Assembly: GCA_963978545.1 (NCBI GenBank)
Contig: OZ021730.1
Span: forward strand, 3,202,201 to 3,266,200
Source: Linyphia triangularis
Lineage: Eukaryota; Arthropoda; Arachnida; Araneae; Linyphiidae
DNA length: 64,000 nt
Direction: 5' to 3'
Part shown: one piece after another, positions 51,998-62,600 of the stretch
Numbering within the stretch: the stretch's first letter is position 1
Layout of the letters: each line of letters opens with the position of its first letter
Notes under the pieces: generated by a model
What the model was told of the DNA's origin: nothing
Database searches by the model: none
What the model saw: the letters and a program-made list of their open reading frames with translations, nothing else
Made by a program: the position numbers and the translations under genes

Positions 51998-52600
51998 GTA
52001 CTATATATTTATTTTCAACGCTTTTAAATATCTTAAAAAGAATTATTTGTTCTGAATGCCAATTTACAAAAAAAAAAAAAAAAAAATCTAAATGTTTATT
52101 TGTATAAGCATTTAATTTTTTTAACTGGTGGTTTTATTAGATGTTTTTTGGTGCAAATTACTCTATAAGGTCTATACAATGTCAAAACAATTTTAAAGCA
52201 TGATCACTGAGTTGACTTTACTTTCAAGACTTTTTTTGCATGTAATTAAGCAAATTTTATATTAAATACCCAGACTTATTGCTTGAAGATAGTAAACTAC
52301 AATTGTGATCATTTTTAAAATAAGTTAAAAATAAATTAAAAGAAAAAGAAGTCTATTCTCTCTCTCGTGCAACCTAATATTTTTACATTTGCACAAAGCC
52401 TACATGATTCTAAATAGGGCCCTGCTAAATGTAGTTTCCTAATCTTTTTATTAGTCATCAAATAAATTTTAATTTTATTTAGAAAAAAAGAAAAAGAAAA
52501 CCTCCTCAGGATCGGAACCAAGAATTGAATATATTTCCAACAGAAACTGATGCTATTCCAATGGATATCGAACCACAGGTTCCCTACTAATTTACCACAG

Positions 52601-54886
52601 GTTCTGAATCCAAGCACAAAGTATAAGCTCCAGGTAAAAAAGGCTTTGGATGCTAATAAAAGGTATCGTAAAAAAATAAGAGCCATACAGGCAAAAAATC
52701 GACGACAAAAGAAAAAAATTGAAAGCATGAAATGCCTAATATCTAGCTTAAGAGAAAAAAAATTAGTAAATGAAGATGTGCTAGACACTCTAACAAAAGT
52801 TGCTCGGCCAAATGAAGAATTCCTTTTGAGGCAGATGGCAAAAGTTAAAAGTGATATTTCTTGCCCTAGATCATACTCCCCAGAACTTAGAGCATTTGCC
52901 TTAACTCTGCATTTTTATTCCCCAAGGGCATATGATTATGTACGAACTGTCTTTCGAACATCTCTACCACACCCAAGAACCATTTCAAGATGGTATTCTT
53001 ACATTGATGGTAGACCAGGGTTTACATCCGAGTCACTAAAATGTTTAGAATATCGCATTAAGCAGTCAAATTATCCGGTTGTATGCTCATTAATAATGGA
53101 CGAAATGTCCATTAGAAAAAAAGTTGATTGGGACGGACAGAATTTTCATGGATATGTCAACATTGGAAGTGAAGTGAATGATGATTCATTTCCAATAGCA
53201 AAAGAAGCTCTTGTGTTCATGGTTGTTTCCATAAACGATGCATGGAAAATGCCTGTTGGTTATTTTTTAGTTGATGGACTGGATTCTCAACAAAGAGCAA
53301 ACTTACTTCACCAATGTTTGAGTGTATTAAAAGATGTGGGGATCAACATCGTTTCAGTTACTTGTGATGGTTTATCGGCAAATCTGACGATGATGACCAA
53401 TCTTGGATGTTGCCTTGATCCGAACAAGCTAAACTCTACATTTACGGATGCAGCGACAAAACAAAAAATTTCTGTCTTCCCAGACCCATGCCATATGTTG
53501 AAGCTGGTCAGGAACACACTCGGAGATAAAAAAATTATTATTGATGACCAGAAGCAAATAGTAGAATGGAAGTACATTAGTAAGTTGCAAGAACTACAGG
53601 ACCAAGAAGGGCTACACCTTGGAAACAAACTTACTTTAGCTCACATTATATACAAAAAAAAGGTAATGAAAGTGAAATTAGCCGCACAATTGTTTAGTAA
53701 CTCAGTGGCTGATGCTATGGAATTTTGTAGGGACATCCTCAAAATTCCATATTTCAAAGAAGCAGGTGCCACAATACGGTTTATCAGAATGTTTAATAAT
53801 TTATTTGACATACTAAATTCAAGAAACATGAAAGTTCCAGGATACAAGAAGGCATTTCATCCTTCGAATAAAGAGAACAACATAAAGTTTCTAAACGAAA
53901 TGTCGACTTACATTTCAAAATTGAAAATGTCAATGAACGAATTTATTTTGGATTCCCGTCGCAGAACAGGATTTCTGGGCTTTTTATTGTGCATTGATAG
54001 TTGCAAAGCTTTATACACCAGATTAGTAGAAGAACATGCTTCAGATAGTGACACAGGATTGTTGAAGTACATACCACTTTATAAACTCAGCCAGAATCAT
54101 GTTGAACTTTTTTTTTCTTCTATTCGATTTCATGGTGGATTTAACAACAACCCCACTGCAAGACAGTTTAGTTCTGCTTACAAGAAACTCTTGGTGAAAT
54201 CCGAATTGAAAGATTGTAACACAGGAAACTGTTTACCTTTTGAAGATGTCACAATTTTGGGCATTTCCAGTTCCGATTCAGTGCACATTATAAATTCAAC
54301 ATGCAATAGGTTTCGTCTTCTGGAAGACGAGGATTTGATCATACCTGAACCTGTAGTTGACCACGATTATTCTTATCAGCCACGGAAACTTTCTCAGTAT
54401 TGTGATAATGCCGTGGAATATATAGCAGGCTTTGTAGCTCGCAGTTTATCGAAATCGATTGCTTGTGAAACTTGTGTAGGAGCTTTAGTTTGCCAGAAAT
54501 CAAAGTACAACAAAATGTCTCTGCTTTTCAAGAAAGACAGAGGAGGCTTGGTTTATCCTTCGCAGCAGGTAGTAACAATCTGCAAAAAAGCTGAATGCTT
54601 ATTTCGTGTTGCAGAAACTGTGAGTGGTGGGAAAATAATTAGATTTAATTTGCCCCAGTTAGTCAGTCGAGTGTTGGAGTTTTTCTTGGGACAGCCATTA
54701 TTCCCAGATTTAAAAGAACATATGCATGATAATAGTGGTATGAACAATCATATTATTCATTTAGCAAAAGCTGTCGCTACCAAATATTTAAATTTACGTT
54801 TTAATCACTTTTCTAAGAAAGTGCAGACAAATTATAATTCTGATAGACAGGTTTTTACAAAACTTATTTTGTTTAAGGGGCAGTAA
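52601..54886 (+). CDS. P-type (THAP9-like) transposase catalytic exon
   Basis: 762 codons to TAA at 54884-54886. In order: a basic coiled-coil segment (NRRQKKKIESMKCLISSLRE), then an RNase H-like core with the first Asp in LIMDEMSIRKK and the second in VTCDGLSAN. An inserted domain opens with DPCHMLKLVRN, and the catalytic Glu lies in NHVELFFSSIRFHGG. A cysteine pair (CETCVGALVC) lies in the C-terminal region. These features match P element and THAP9 transposases. An AATAAA lies at 54957. Frame is kept if intron 2 ends at 52600 (TTTACCACAG). A better pyrimidine-preceded acceptor at 52482 opens a lysine-rich segment (KKRKRKPPQ) that hits TAA at 52588 unless 22 nt (52579-52600) are skipped. Confidence 0.88.
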   Translation, partial: VLNPSTKYKLQVKKALDANKRYRKKIRAIQAKNRRQKKKIESMKCLISSLREKKLVNEDVLDTLTKVARPNEEFLLRQMAKVKSDISCPRSYSPELRAFALTLHFYSPRAYDYVRTVFRTSLPHPRTISRWYSYIDGRPGFTSESLKCLEYRIKQSNYPVVCSLIMDEMSIRKKVDWDGQNFHGYVNIGSEVNDDSFPIAKEALVFMVVSINDAWKMPVGYFLVDGLDSQQRANLLHQCLSVLKDVGINIVSVTCDGLSANLTMMTNLGCCLDPNKLNSTFTDAATKQKISVFPDPCHMLKLVRNTLGDKKIIIDDQKQIVEWKYISKLQELQDQEGLHLGNKLTLAHIIYKKKVMKVKLAAQLFSNSVADAMEFCRDILKIPYFKEAGATIRFIRMFNNLFDILNSRNMKVPGYKKAFHPSNKENNIKFLNEMSTYISKLKMSMNEFILDSRRRTGFLGFLLCIDSCKALYTRLVEEHASDSDTGLLKYIPLYKLSQNHVELFFSSIRFHGGFNNNPTARQFSSAYKKLLVKSELKDCNTGNCLPFEDVTILGISSSDSVHIINSTCNRFRLLEDEDLIIPEPVVDHDYSYQPRKLSQYCDNAVEYIAGFVARSLSKSIACETCVGALVCQKSKYNKMSLLFKKDRGGLVYPSQQVVTICKKAECLFRVAETVSGGKIIRFNLPQLVSRVLEFFLGQPLFPDLKEHMHDNSGMNNHIIHLAKAVATKYLNLRFNHFSKKVQTNYNSDRQVFTKLILFKGQ

Positions 54887-56511
54887 ATTACTTCTGTGCT
54901 TAACTTAATTGGTTTTGAAGGGTAAAATAATGCACCAAGTTATTTGGATACCCTTGAATAAAACTATATTTTGCATATTAGATCAATGTCAGTTGAATGT
55001 CACATTAATTTTAGTCGTACACCAAATAAGAGATGACATTTTTCTTTACACTTTTTCAAAGTCATGCTATTCTACTGTGTTTAAGCTTCAACACAAAAGT
55101 TTTGTGTTGGAAGGAAGATTTTTAAAAAATGTTAAATCAATATTTTAAAAATATGTTAAACCAATTATTTGAATAAGCATTATGATACTTAAATAATGAG
55201 ATTTTCATTATTAAATACTTTTCCATTTTTCACTATCTAGTAATGAATAGTTTTTTTTATTTGTAATTATTGAAAGGTGAACTTAGTAAGATTATGTTCG
55301 TCTGTAAAATAACATTTTAAAGATGTTAAAGTTCTTTTTAATAAACAGTGTACATTCATGCTAATGGGTTATTTGTTCTTTCATAACTAAACTAAATACC
55401 TTTTAAAATATCTAAAAAACAAATAAAAATATGATACGTTTGTTTGCATCATGAAGACAGATCGAGATAATATTTTATGTGTTTTGTTGCCATTGTTGTT
55501 TTTTAAAGAATTTTAATAAAGAATATTTTGTAATGCTACTACTTTTTAAATTTTTTAAATATTATTCAAAAACATAAAATTACGATTCTTTGTTATTTTA
55601 ATAAATAGTTAGAAATAAATAAACCTGTTGAGCCGAAACTTTTTCCTTTATTCAAATTTAGCGGGAAGAATGTGTTGGAAGAACCCCCACATTTTCCCGT
55701 CGACGGCCAAATAGGTGAACTTCTTGAAGTCAAATTTAATAAAATTATCCGAAACTTTCTTCTTTTCTTCTTAATGCAGCATAATGTATACATTCTAAGG
55801 AAAACATGTTAATTTTTTCATAAGATTTATTCATATATTAGTGGATAAAACGCTATTTTTAAAATGCGAAATTTTACACTGTACGCAAGGCGTTTGCTGT
55901 TTCTTTTGGAATTATGTTACCCATGATGCCTCAAAATATGTAATGTTTTTCTCCAATGAAGGTCAATGGGAAACGCCGCCTCTGCTCCTATTCTTTGCTC
56001 TATGTCGGCCAATGAAAAATTTTGAACTCCAAATTTGTGACATCACATGAGTGAAGTCTCATAGGTGAAAAAAATTTCATAATATATGAGACTGAAATTA
56101 ACAGTTTTGATAAGGTTGTGTTTAAATTTTTTTTTAATTATTCTTTTCCGTCTTTCTTCTGTTTTGCATTCTTGATATCAAAACATTTCATTTTTGATGA
56201 TATAATTTATTATTGACTTATTATTGCTTCAAATATTTCTTTATTATTAAAGATTGATTAGCTTTTGTTAACTCTGAAATGTTAAAGAATGGAAAATTAT
56301 TTTTCCCTTTTTCTTCCAATTTGGAAGTAACTGAAACATAGAATTTTTACTTAATTTAAAATAAAACTTTATAAAAATTATTTTATGGTTCATTGATTTA
56401 CTTACTAGGTTCGTGTTAGTAAAATTCATAAAGGTTATTATTATTATTTTGCAATTGTTTCAGTCTTGGAAATTCATGGATTTGTGACATTTTTTTTTGG
56501 CAGAAGCCCTG
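54887..56511. other. 3' non-coding part of the P element
   Basis: Contains several AATAAA signals (54957, about 55516) and A+T-rich sequence. No open frame of interest. Confidence 0.6.
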
Positions 56512-56606
56512 TATCTAGAATAATTTTTAATAGGAAACATAAATAAGTTAACTTGTAAGGTTTTTTCTGTGGAGGTGGATTATTACAATCAGGGTTGTAA
56601 CGTTTA

Positions 56607-56720
56607 CAGAGTGGCTACAGAACCTGGAATTCAGGGAAATTTCACTCTTCTGGAAAAATCAGGGAATTTCTTAAAATTACCCTTTAATCAGGGAATTTTG
56701 AAATTTTTGAGTTTCCCTTC
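56607..56720. mobile_element. MITE fragment, CAGAGTGGCTACA family
   Basis: Starts CAGAGTGGCTACAGAACCTG and has 'TCAGGGAAATTTC' units, then loses similarity. The other end is missing. Confidence 0.6.
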
Positions 56721-57079
56721 TCATATGCCCCTTGCGGATATCTATCTCGGCTCGCATCACGTGAAGTGGATGCTGTGATATCATCGCCTTCAATACAGTT
56801 TTTTTTTTTTTCAAGTATTTTTTGAAGTCCGTCTAAAAACCCTCAATATCTGGCTACTTGGCCGATTTGGGAGAATGACGATTCCGAACTTTTTCTATTC
56901 TCAGCAACTAAGCCAAACCATCGATATCCCGCCCACAACCGACTGTTGATGTTCCGTTTTTTTTTTTATTATTATTACTAGCTGAATACCAGTGTTTCAC
57001 TACAACATTTTACAATGTGCAATATTTTAGCTAGCTATGAGGCCTCGCATTGCGGAAATTCGTCATTGGCGTAGAGGTC

Positions 57080-57250
57080 CCAGTTTTTGGCGCTTCGCTC
57101 GCAGGAAGGTTCATCGCTACGCAAAATCGAGCTCGCTTCGTTCGTTGAAAAGTTCATTGACACATAAGTACAGGCTTACGTCACTCGTTGAAGGATTCAT
57201 TACTATGCAAGAATAGGCTTGCTTCTCTCGTTGAAAGGTTCATTGTTGCA
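57080..57250. repeat. Degenerate tandem repeat (CGTTGAAAGGTTCATTG)
   Basis: Three imperfect units of about 60 bp, each with 'TCGTTGAAAGGTTCATT' followed by a 'GCATAAG'-like segment. An inverted related motif occurs at about 18395-18430 at the edge of repeat B. Confidence 0.6.
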
Positions 57251-57394
57251 TAAGCATTCACGCACTAAAATCTATAATTGCTACATAAAGCCTTATTATT
57301 AGAAACCTCTCCCCTGTCGAGAAACATAAAAAAATCCCCCTTAATACAATAATACAACACCCCTTTAATATTATTTTAACACGGATGTTTGTGG

Positions 57395-57870
57395 AAAGCA
57401 AAATTAGAAGGCCAAAACTGCTTAGGTTGAAACTTACAGAGCTCTAGGCTTATTATTAGTTGCTTTTTGGGAAAATATTAATTAAAATTTTAACATTTTT
57501 TTTGTCAATAGTCCAATTAGAATGCCAAAATTACTTCTGTTGAAAATTTCATAACTGTAGCCCAAGTAGAAATCGTTTTGTAAAATATTTGTTAATTAAA
57601 AAAAAATTAAATTGTATTTTTCAAAAGTCCAATTAGGAGACCACAACTACTTATGTTGAAAATTTCAGAGCTGTAGCCCCATTAGATATCGTTTTGTTAA
57701 ATATATATTAATTAATTAAAAAAGAACTAATTAAAAATTCTGTTTTTCAAAAGGCCAAAACTATTTATCTTGAAAATTTCAGAGATGTAGCCCTATTAAA
57801 AACTATTTTGTAAAATATTTATTAATTAAAAAAAAAAACTAATAGCAAATTTAAAATTCTGTTTTCCAAT
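57395..57870. repeat. Tandem array of about 120-bp units
   Basis: Four imperfect copies of a unit with 'CCAATTAGAAGGCCAAAACTA', 'GTTGAAAATTTCAGAGCTGTAGCCC' and 'CGTTTTGTAAAATATTTATTAATTAAA'. Confidence 0.75.
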
Positions 57871-57872
57871 AG

Positions 57873-58020
57873 ACAGGCAATTATGTTTATACAGTAATTC
57901 TTACTAAGAAAGTTGATAAATTTGATTCTGTTAATAGTTATGGAGAAGACACTGCTGTCAGACACAGGCAATTATGTTAATACAGTAATTTTTACTAAGA
58001 AAGTTGATAAAAGTGTCATG
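57873..58020. repeat. Two-copy tandem duplication, 91-bp period
   Basis: ACAGGCAATTATGTTTATAC at 57873 recurs at 57964 followed by the same 'ACTAAGAAAGTTGATAAA' stretch. Confidence 0.7.
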
Positions 58021-58380
58021 CAAATCATTGAGTAGTTGCATACAGCAGCATGCTAAACTTCAAATTGAGAGCAAATATTTTCAGCATTGTACATTGTAAA
58101 ATTAGAAATCTGTTGGGTTTTGATAAAGCTGCCAAACTTGTAACTGTAACCCACATATTTCTTTGAATAGTTGTGTTATAATATCTAAATTACACATGGT
58201 AGAGTACAAGAAAAAATAACTTTTTTATAAAACATGTTTTTTACAAAAATAACATTTCTTGGTGGGGAGGAGTCTCTTAAAAAAAGCTTTTTTCCTAATG
58301 GCTGACACAAGATGATATAGCTTGTGTTTTTGGGTTCAAAGTTCTGTTAGCGAGAGGAAGAATGTTTAAATTTTAAAATA

Positions 58381-58560
58381 ATGGAGGATTTAGTCAGAAA
58401 ACGCAAACCACTTTTATACTTTGGAATGACTTTTACAAAAAACGTCGATAGGCTATTGGACGAATCAGGAAAACTAACGCCAAATCATAAGAATATCAAA
58501 GTGCAATGTGTTACTTTAGATCAGAGTTTAAAAACCCCAAAAAAACTTTTTTTTGTGTAA
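58381..58560 (+). CDS. Short protein-like open frame, unknown
   Basis: ATG to TAA, 59 codons: begins MEDLVRKRKPLLYFGMTF and continues with VDRLLDESGKLTPNHK. The composition is protein-like rather than A+T noise, and an in-frame ATG with AATAATGG context opens it. It precedes repeat B copy 2 in the same orientation and may be another part of the same element. No family recognised. Confidence 0.3.
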   Translation: MEDLVRKRKPLLYFGMTFTKNVDRLLDESGKLTPNHKNIKVQCVTLDQSLKTPKKLFFV

Positions 58561-58619
58561 ACCAGGTTTTTTTTGGTTTAAACTTTTTTTTTAAATCCTT
58601 TTCTAATGGACAATTTTGC

Positions 58620-59115
58620 ATTTTTAAATTTTTTTTTTATTCAATATTAAATATTTGGAAAAGGCCATAAACAGAAAAATGTCTGCTCAATGCGGGTTTT
58701 TTTTAAATTTGCAATCAAAGTTCCCCTGTTACACGTTGAAGAGAAAACGATTCATTCGAGACGAATTGAATATGACGTCAAGACTTCCCAAACATCTTGG
58801 CATGAAATGCGGCAGTGGAAACCAGTTTTACAAATTTCTTTGCAAATTGCCCCAACCAGTACGGGATATGGCAATGGTCTACCAACGCCATATATTTCAA
58901 CACCAACTATTTGGCAGAAACCTTAAGATAACCATAGAAACAGAAGGAAGCTTTGAAGTCACAGATTTTGATCGGACTGGTTTTAGCTCATTTTTTTTTC
59001 TTTACTAACTATTTTTTTTAAAGAACTTTTGTTTAAATATTTGGAATCGGAAAGAAATTCTTCATAAATATAAACTAATTTCACTCGTTTTTAAAAAATG
59101 CAGGAATGGTGCATT
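58620..59115 (+). repeat. Dispersed repeat B, copy 2
   Basis: Better-preserved relative of 18395-19200 (shared blocks listed there). 58655-59008 is open for 117 codons (YTLKRKRFIRDELNMTSRLP, FGRNLKITIETEGSFEV). Two partly overlapping frames are open here, so the coding frame is not certain. It may be a transposon-encoded fragment. Confidence 0.5.
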
Positions 59116-59217
59116 ATAAGTATACTTGTAAATAAAACTGGACATTAATTAGAATAATAAGTATTCAAATATCAATATTCTTTTTGAAAATAATTTAAAC
59201 TAAGTAAATAAACAATT

Positions 59218-59453
59218 TGTTCTACTTCTCAACTAATTCAGTAGACTCGGCATCTAATATTATGCTTTTAGATGCATTTTATCAACAAAAGAACAGAACT
59301 CCAGAAAACAAGCGTCTGTTCACTTCAAATTCTCATTTTATTCTCCCTCTTAGCTCAAGGTTACACTTCAGAAATGAACATATGTTTCCATTAGGTGCTG
59401 CTCTCTGGTGTTACATATTAAAGCTGACATTACATATAATATAATACTCAACA
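59218..59453 (-). repeat. 3' LTR of the BEL/Pao element
   Basis: 236-bp segment bounded by TGTTCTACTT and ATACTCAACA, so each strand begins TGTT and ends AACA. Directly inside, minus-strand AGGTGGGGAGAA (59454-59465) looks like the polypurine tract. The partner LTR is outside the window, so the left border is inferred from the terminal motif. Confidence 0.65.
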
Positions 59454-59630
59454 TTCTCCCCACCTATGAATAGTTTTACTAACATTTATGAATCCAATAA
59501 TACAATAAATTTACTACGATTTAAAATAATTAAAATATCAAATGATATCAAATATACTTAAACACTATATTATTCAAATAAATGAAATTAATACACTACT
59601 TAGTACAGTAAAACAAAAAACATAATATAA

Positions 59631-62600
59631 TTAAGTATTTACTGGCAAAATACAAATTTTTGAAATTGCACCTTTAAAATTCCCATGTTGTGTTTTCACT
59701 AACACAACTCTTACTTTCTTATCTTTACCTGGAAAAACCTGAAGGATTTTTCCTAATACCCACTTGCAAACAGGCAAATTGTCCTCCTTTATTAGCACAA
59801 TTGAACCAATAGACACATTATCTTTATTAAACATCCATTTTGACCGTTGATGCAAATTACTTAAGTAATCAATATGCCATTTTTGCCAAATTAGTTGAAC
59901 CATTTTTGTAATTTTTCTCCATGCCGTTAATCTATTATCAGGTATTTCAATTAATGATTGTCCAGGAACAGAATTAAGTGGTCTTCCAATAAGGAAATGA
60001 CCAGCTGTCAGAACCTCAAATTCACAATCGTCACTAGGTACAGAAGTTATTGGTCGGCTATTTAACACTGCTTCTATTTGATTTATCACAGTTAACAATT
60101 CTTCATAAGTGAGTTTTACATTACCTACTACTTTTTTTAAATGATGCTTAAATGACTTAACAGCTGCTTCTACTAGCCCCAGCAAAGTTTGGCCCTTTTG
60201 GAGGCAGAAACTTCCACTCAATTTTCTTATCTGCCAAATAATTTGCCAAATTTTCATCTGGTTGACTCACAAAGTTAAACAATTTCTTCAACTCATTATT
60301 GGCTCCAACGTTATTTGTGGCATTATCACTATATAACTTAGCGCTTTTTCTTCTTCTAGCGAAAAACCGTTTAAGAGTTGCTATTAGGGCAGCTGAAGTT
60401 AAGTCACTTACTAATTCTAAATGCACTGCTTTTGTTACAAAACAAATAAAAATACAAACATAAATCTTATGACAAATACCCTTTCTTTGATTTTTATATT
60501 TTATAAAAAATGGACCGCAAAAGTCTAGCCCTGTAATATTGAACGGATAATTTTGTTGTACTCTATCAAGGGGTAAATTACCCATTATTTGTGAACAAAT
60601 TACAGGCTTAGCTTTTGCACATACTACACATTCATGCACTATTTTTCTACAAAGGCTTCTGCCTTTAACAGGCCAGAATCTCTGACAAACAAAACACAAT
60701 AATGCTTGTGGACCAATATGAAGATTTTTCTCATGAATATATTTAATTATTAACTTAGTAAGTAGGTGAGAAGATGGCAAAATTATTGGATGCTTTTTAT
60801 TATAATTCAATGCTGAATTACCAAGTCTGCCACCAACTCTTAAAATACCTTTGTTATCTATAAATGGATTTAAAGATTTAATTTTACTTTTACTTAAAAT
60901 TGGTATTTGTTTCTTTAAATTAGAAATTTCATTATGATACTCTATTGCTTGCACATTTTTAAGAATACAGTCTTCACCTATAGTGCGCTCCTCCAATGTC
61001 AATGGTTCCACTCTTTTCTCCATTGGGTGCCTACAGTTGAATGAAAACCTGTAACCAAAACTACATATACGAATTAATTTTTGATAATCATTTGTTATCG
61101 AAAGAAGATCATCAACAAATAATTTTTGAGTTGTTATAGATAAAACTGTGTGTTTATCATTTCTGTCATCACTTTTTTTAAACTCACAACAATATTCACT
61201 TGGAAGTGATGAAGAAAGCAACACCTCACTGTCGTATAAAACTTCTGTTTCATGGAGAAATGCTGGTCCATGAAACCACATGTTATTCTCCATGAGTTGC
61301 TTGGCATCCACACCTCGTGATAGAATATCAGCAGCATTCAACTCTGAAGACACATGCCTCCAATCTTTCACATTTGTAAGGTTTTGAATTTTACTTACTC
61401 TGTTACCCACAAATGTTTTCATATGCAAAGATTCTTGATTTATCCACGCAAGCACAATTGTAGAGTCACTCCACAAATATATTTTATCAACACAACACTG
61501 AAGAGAAGATTTAACACGATTCACTAGCTGTGCAAGCAATACTGCTGCACACAGCTCTAAACGTGGGATCGTTTGACGTTTGACTGGAGCCACTCGTGAC
61601 TTACTTGCAACTAATTTTACCTTAACATCACTCGTTGTTTTGGATCGACAATACACAACACAACCAAAAGCACTTTCTGATGCATCAGCAAACCCATGTA
61701 TCTCCACTGTAGTAGCTCTTTCCACGACGATGCCGCGGTCCACCTGGATGTTGTTGATGGCCGGAAGAGCGTCGAGGAAACTTTGCCACTGCCTTGCCTC
61801 TTTTTCTGGTAGATGGTCACTCCATGATATTTTTAGTATCCAGAGTCTTTGAAGAAACACCTTTGCTTTGGTAATAATAGGTCCACACAGACCTAGAGGG
61901 TTGAAGAGTCGAGCAATCACAGATAACACAGTTCTCTTTGTGAAAATGGTCTCTTTTTTCAGACTTACTTGGAAGGCCAGCTTATCTTTCTTGGGCATCC
62001 AGAAGACACCAAGAGTTTTAGTAACTCCCGAGTCATCAAATGTGTACTCTCCAGTGTTATTATTTTCTAGTTGAAAATTAGCACACCACTTGTGTAAGTG
62101 CATGCCACAATTGCGTAGAATCTCAGTTAGTTGGTGCCTGATTTCTTTTGCACTGTTTATATCATCAGATCCCCCCAAAACATCATCCATGTAAAAATTA
62201 TTTAATAGCACGGGCTCTGCGAGAGGATATTGTTTCCCCTCATCTTTTGATAGTTGATGCAACGTTTTTTGTGCCAAATACGGTGCTGACACTGTTCCGT
62301 AACTAACTGTGGTGAGTTCAAAGGTTTTTATATCACCCTTAAGTTCATCCTTCCAAAGGATTCTTAGAAGTTGTGTTTGCTCAGGATGTATTTTTATAGC
62401 CCTATACATTTTTTCTATATCCCCCGTAAATGCGTACACGTATTGTCTAAATCTGGTCATTATGGTGAACAAGTCCTCTTGTATCATTCCACCATTATAT
62501 TGCAAAGAGTTTAATGAAGTTCCATTGCTTGTTTGTTGTGACGCATCCCAACAAACACGAAGCGGTGTGGAGATATGACCAGGACGATGTACTCCTACGT

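Larger units (their letters stand above)
47869..56511 (+). mobile_element. P-superfamily transposon, complete
   Basis: Starts CAGGGCTTCCGCGCG and ends GGCAGAAGCCCTG, short inverted repeats. TATCTA is duplicated on both sides (47863-47868, 56512-56517). Inside is a single split gene for a THAP-domain P-type transposase. 5' of the gene are 2.4 kb of non-coding DNA including an inverted repeat pair (about 48125-48235 and 50095-50240). 3' are 1.6 kb of non-coding DNA. It lies 195 bp downstream of the URB2 stop codon. A 6-bp duplication is shorter than the 8 bp of Drosophila P. Confidence 0.85.

Noticed and set aside
52336..52788. 150-codon minus-strand frame
   Set aside because: Antisense shadow of the transposase, hydrophobic because it mirrors lysine-rich codons.
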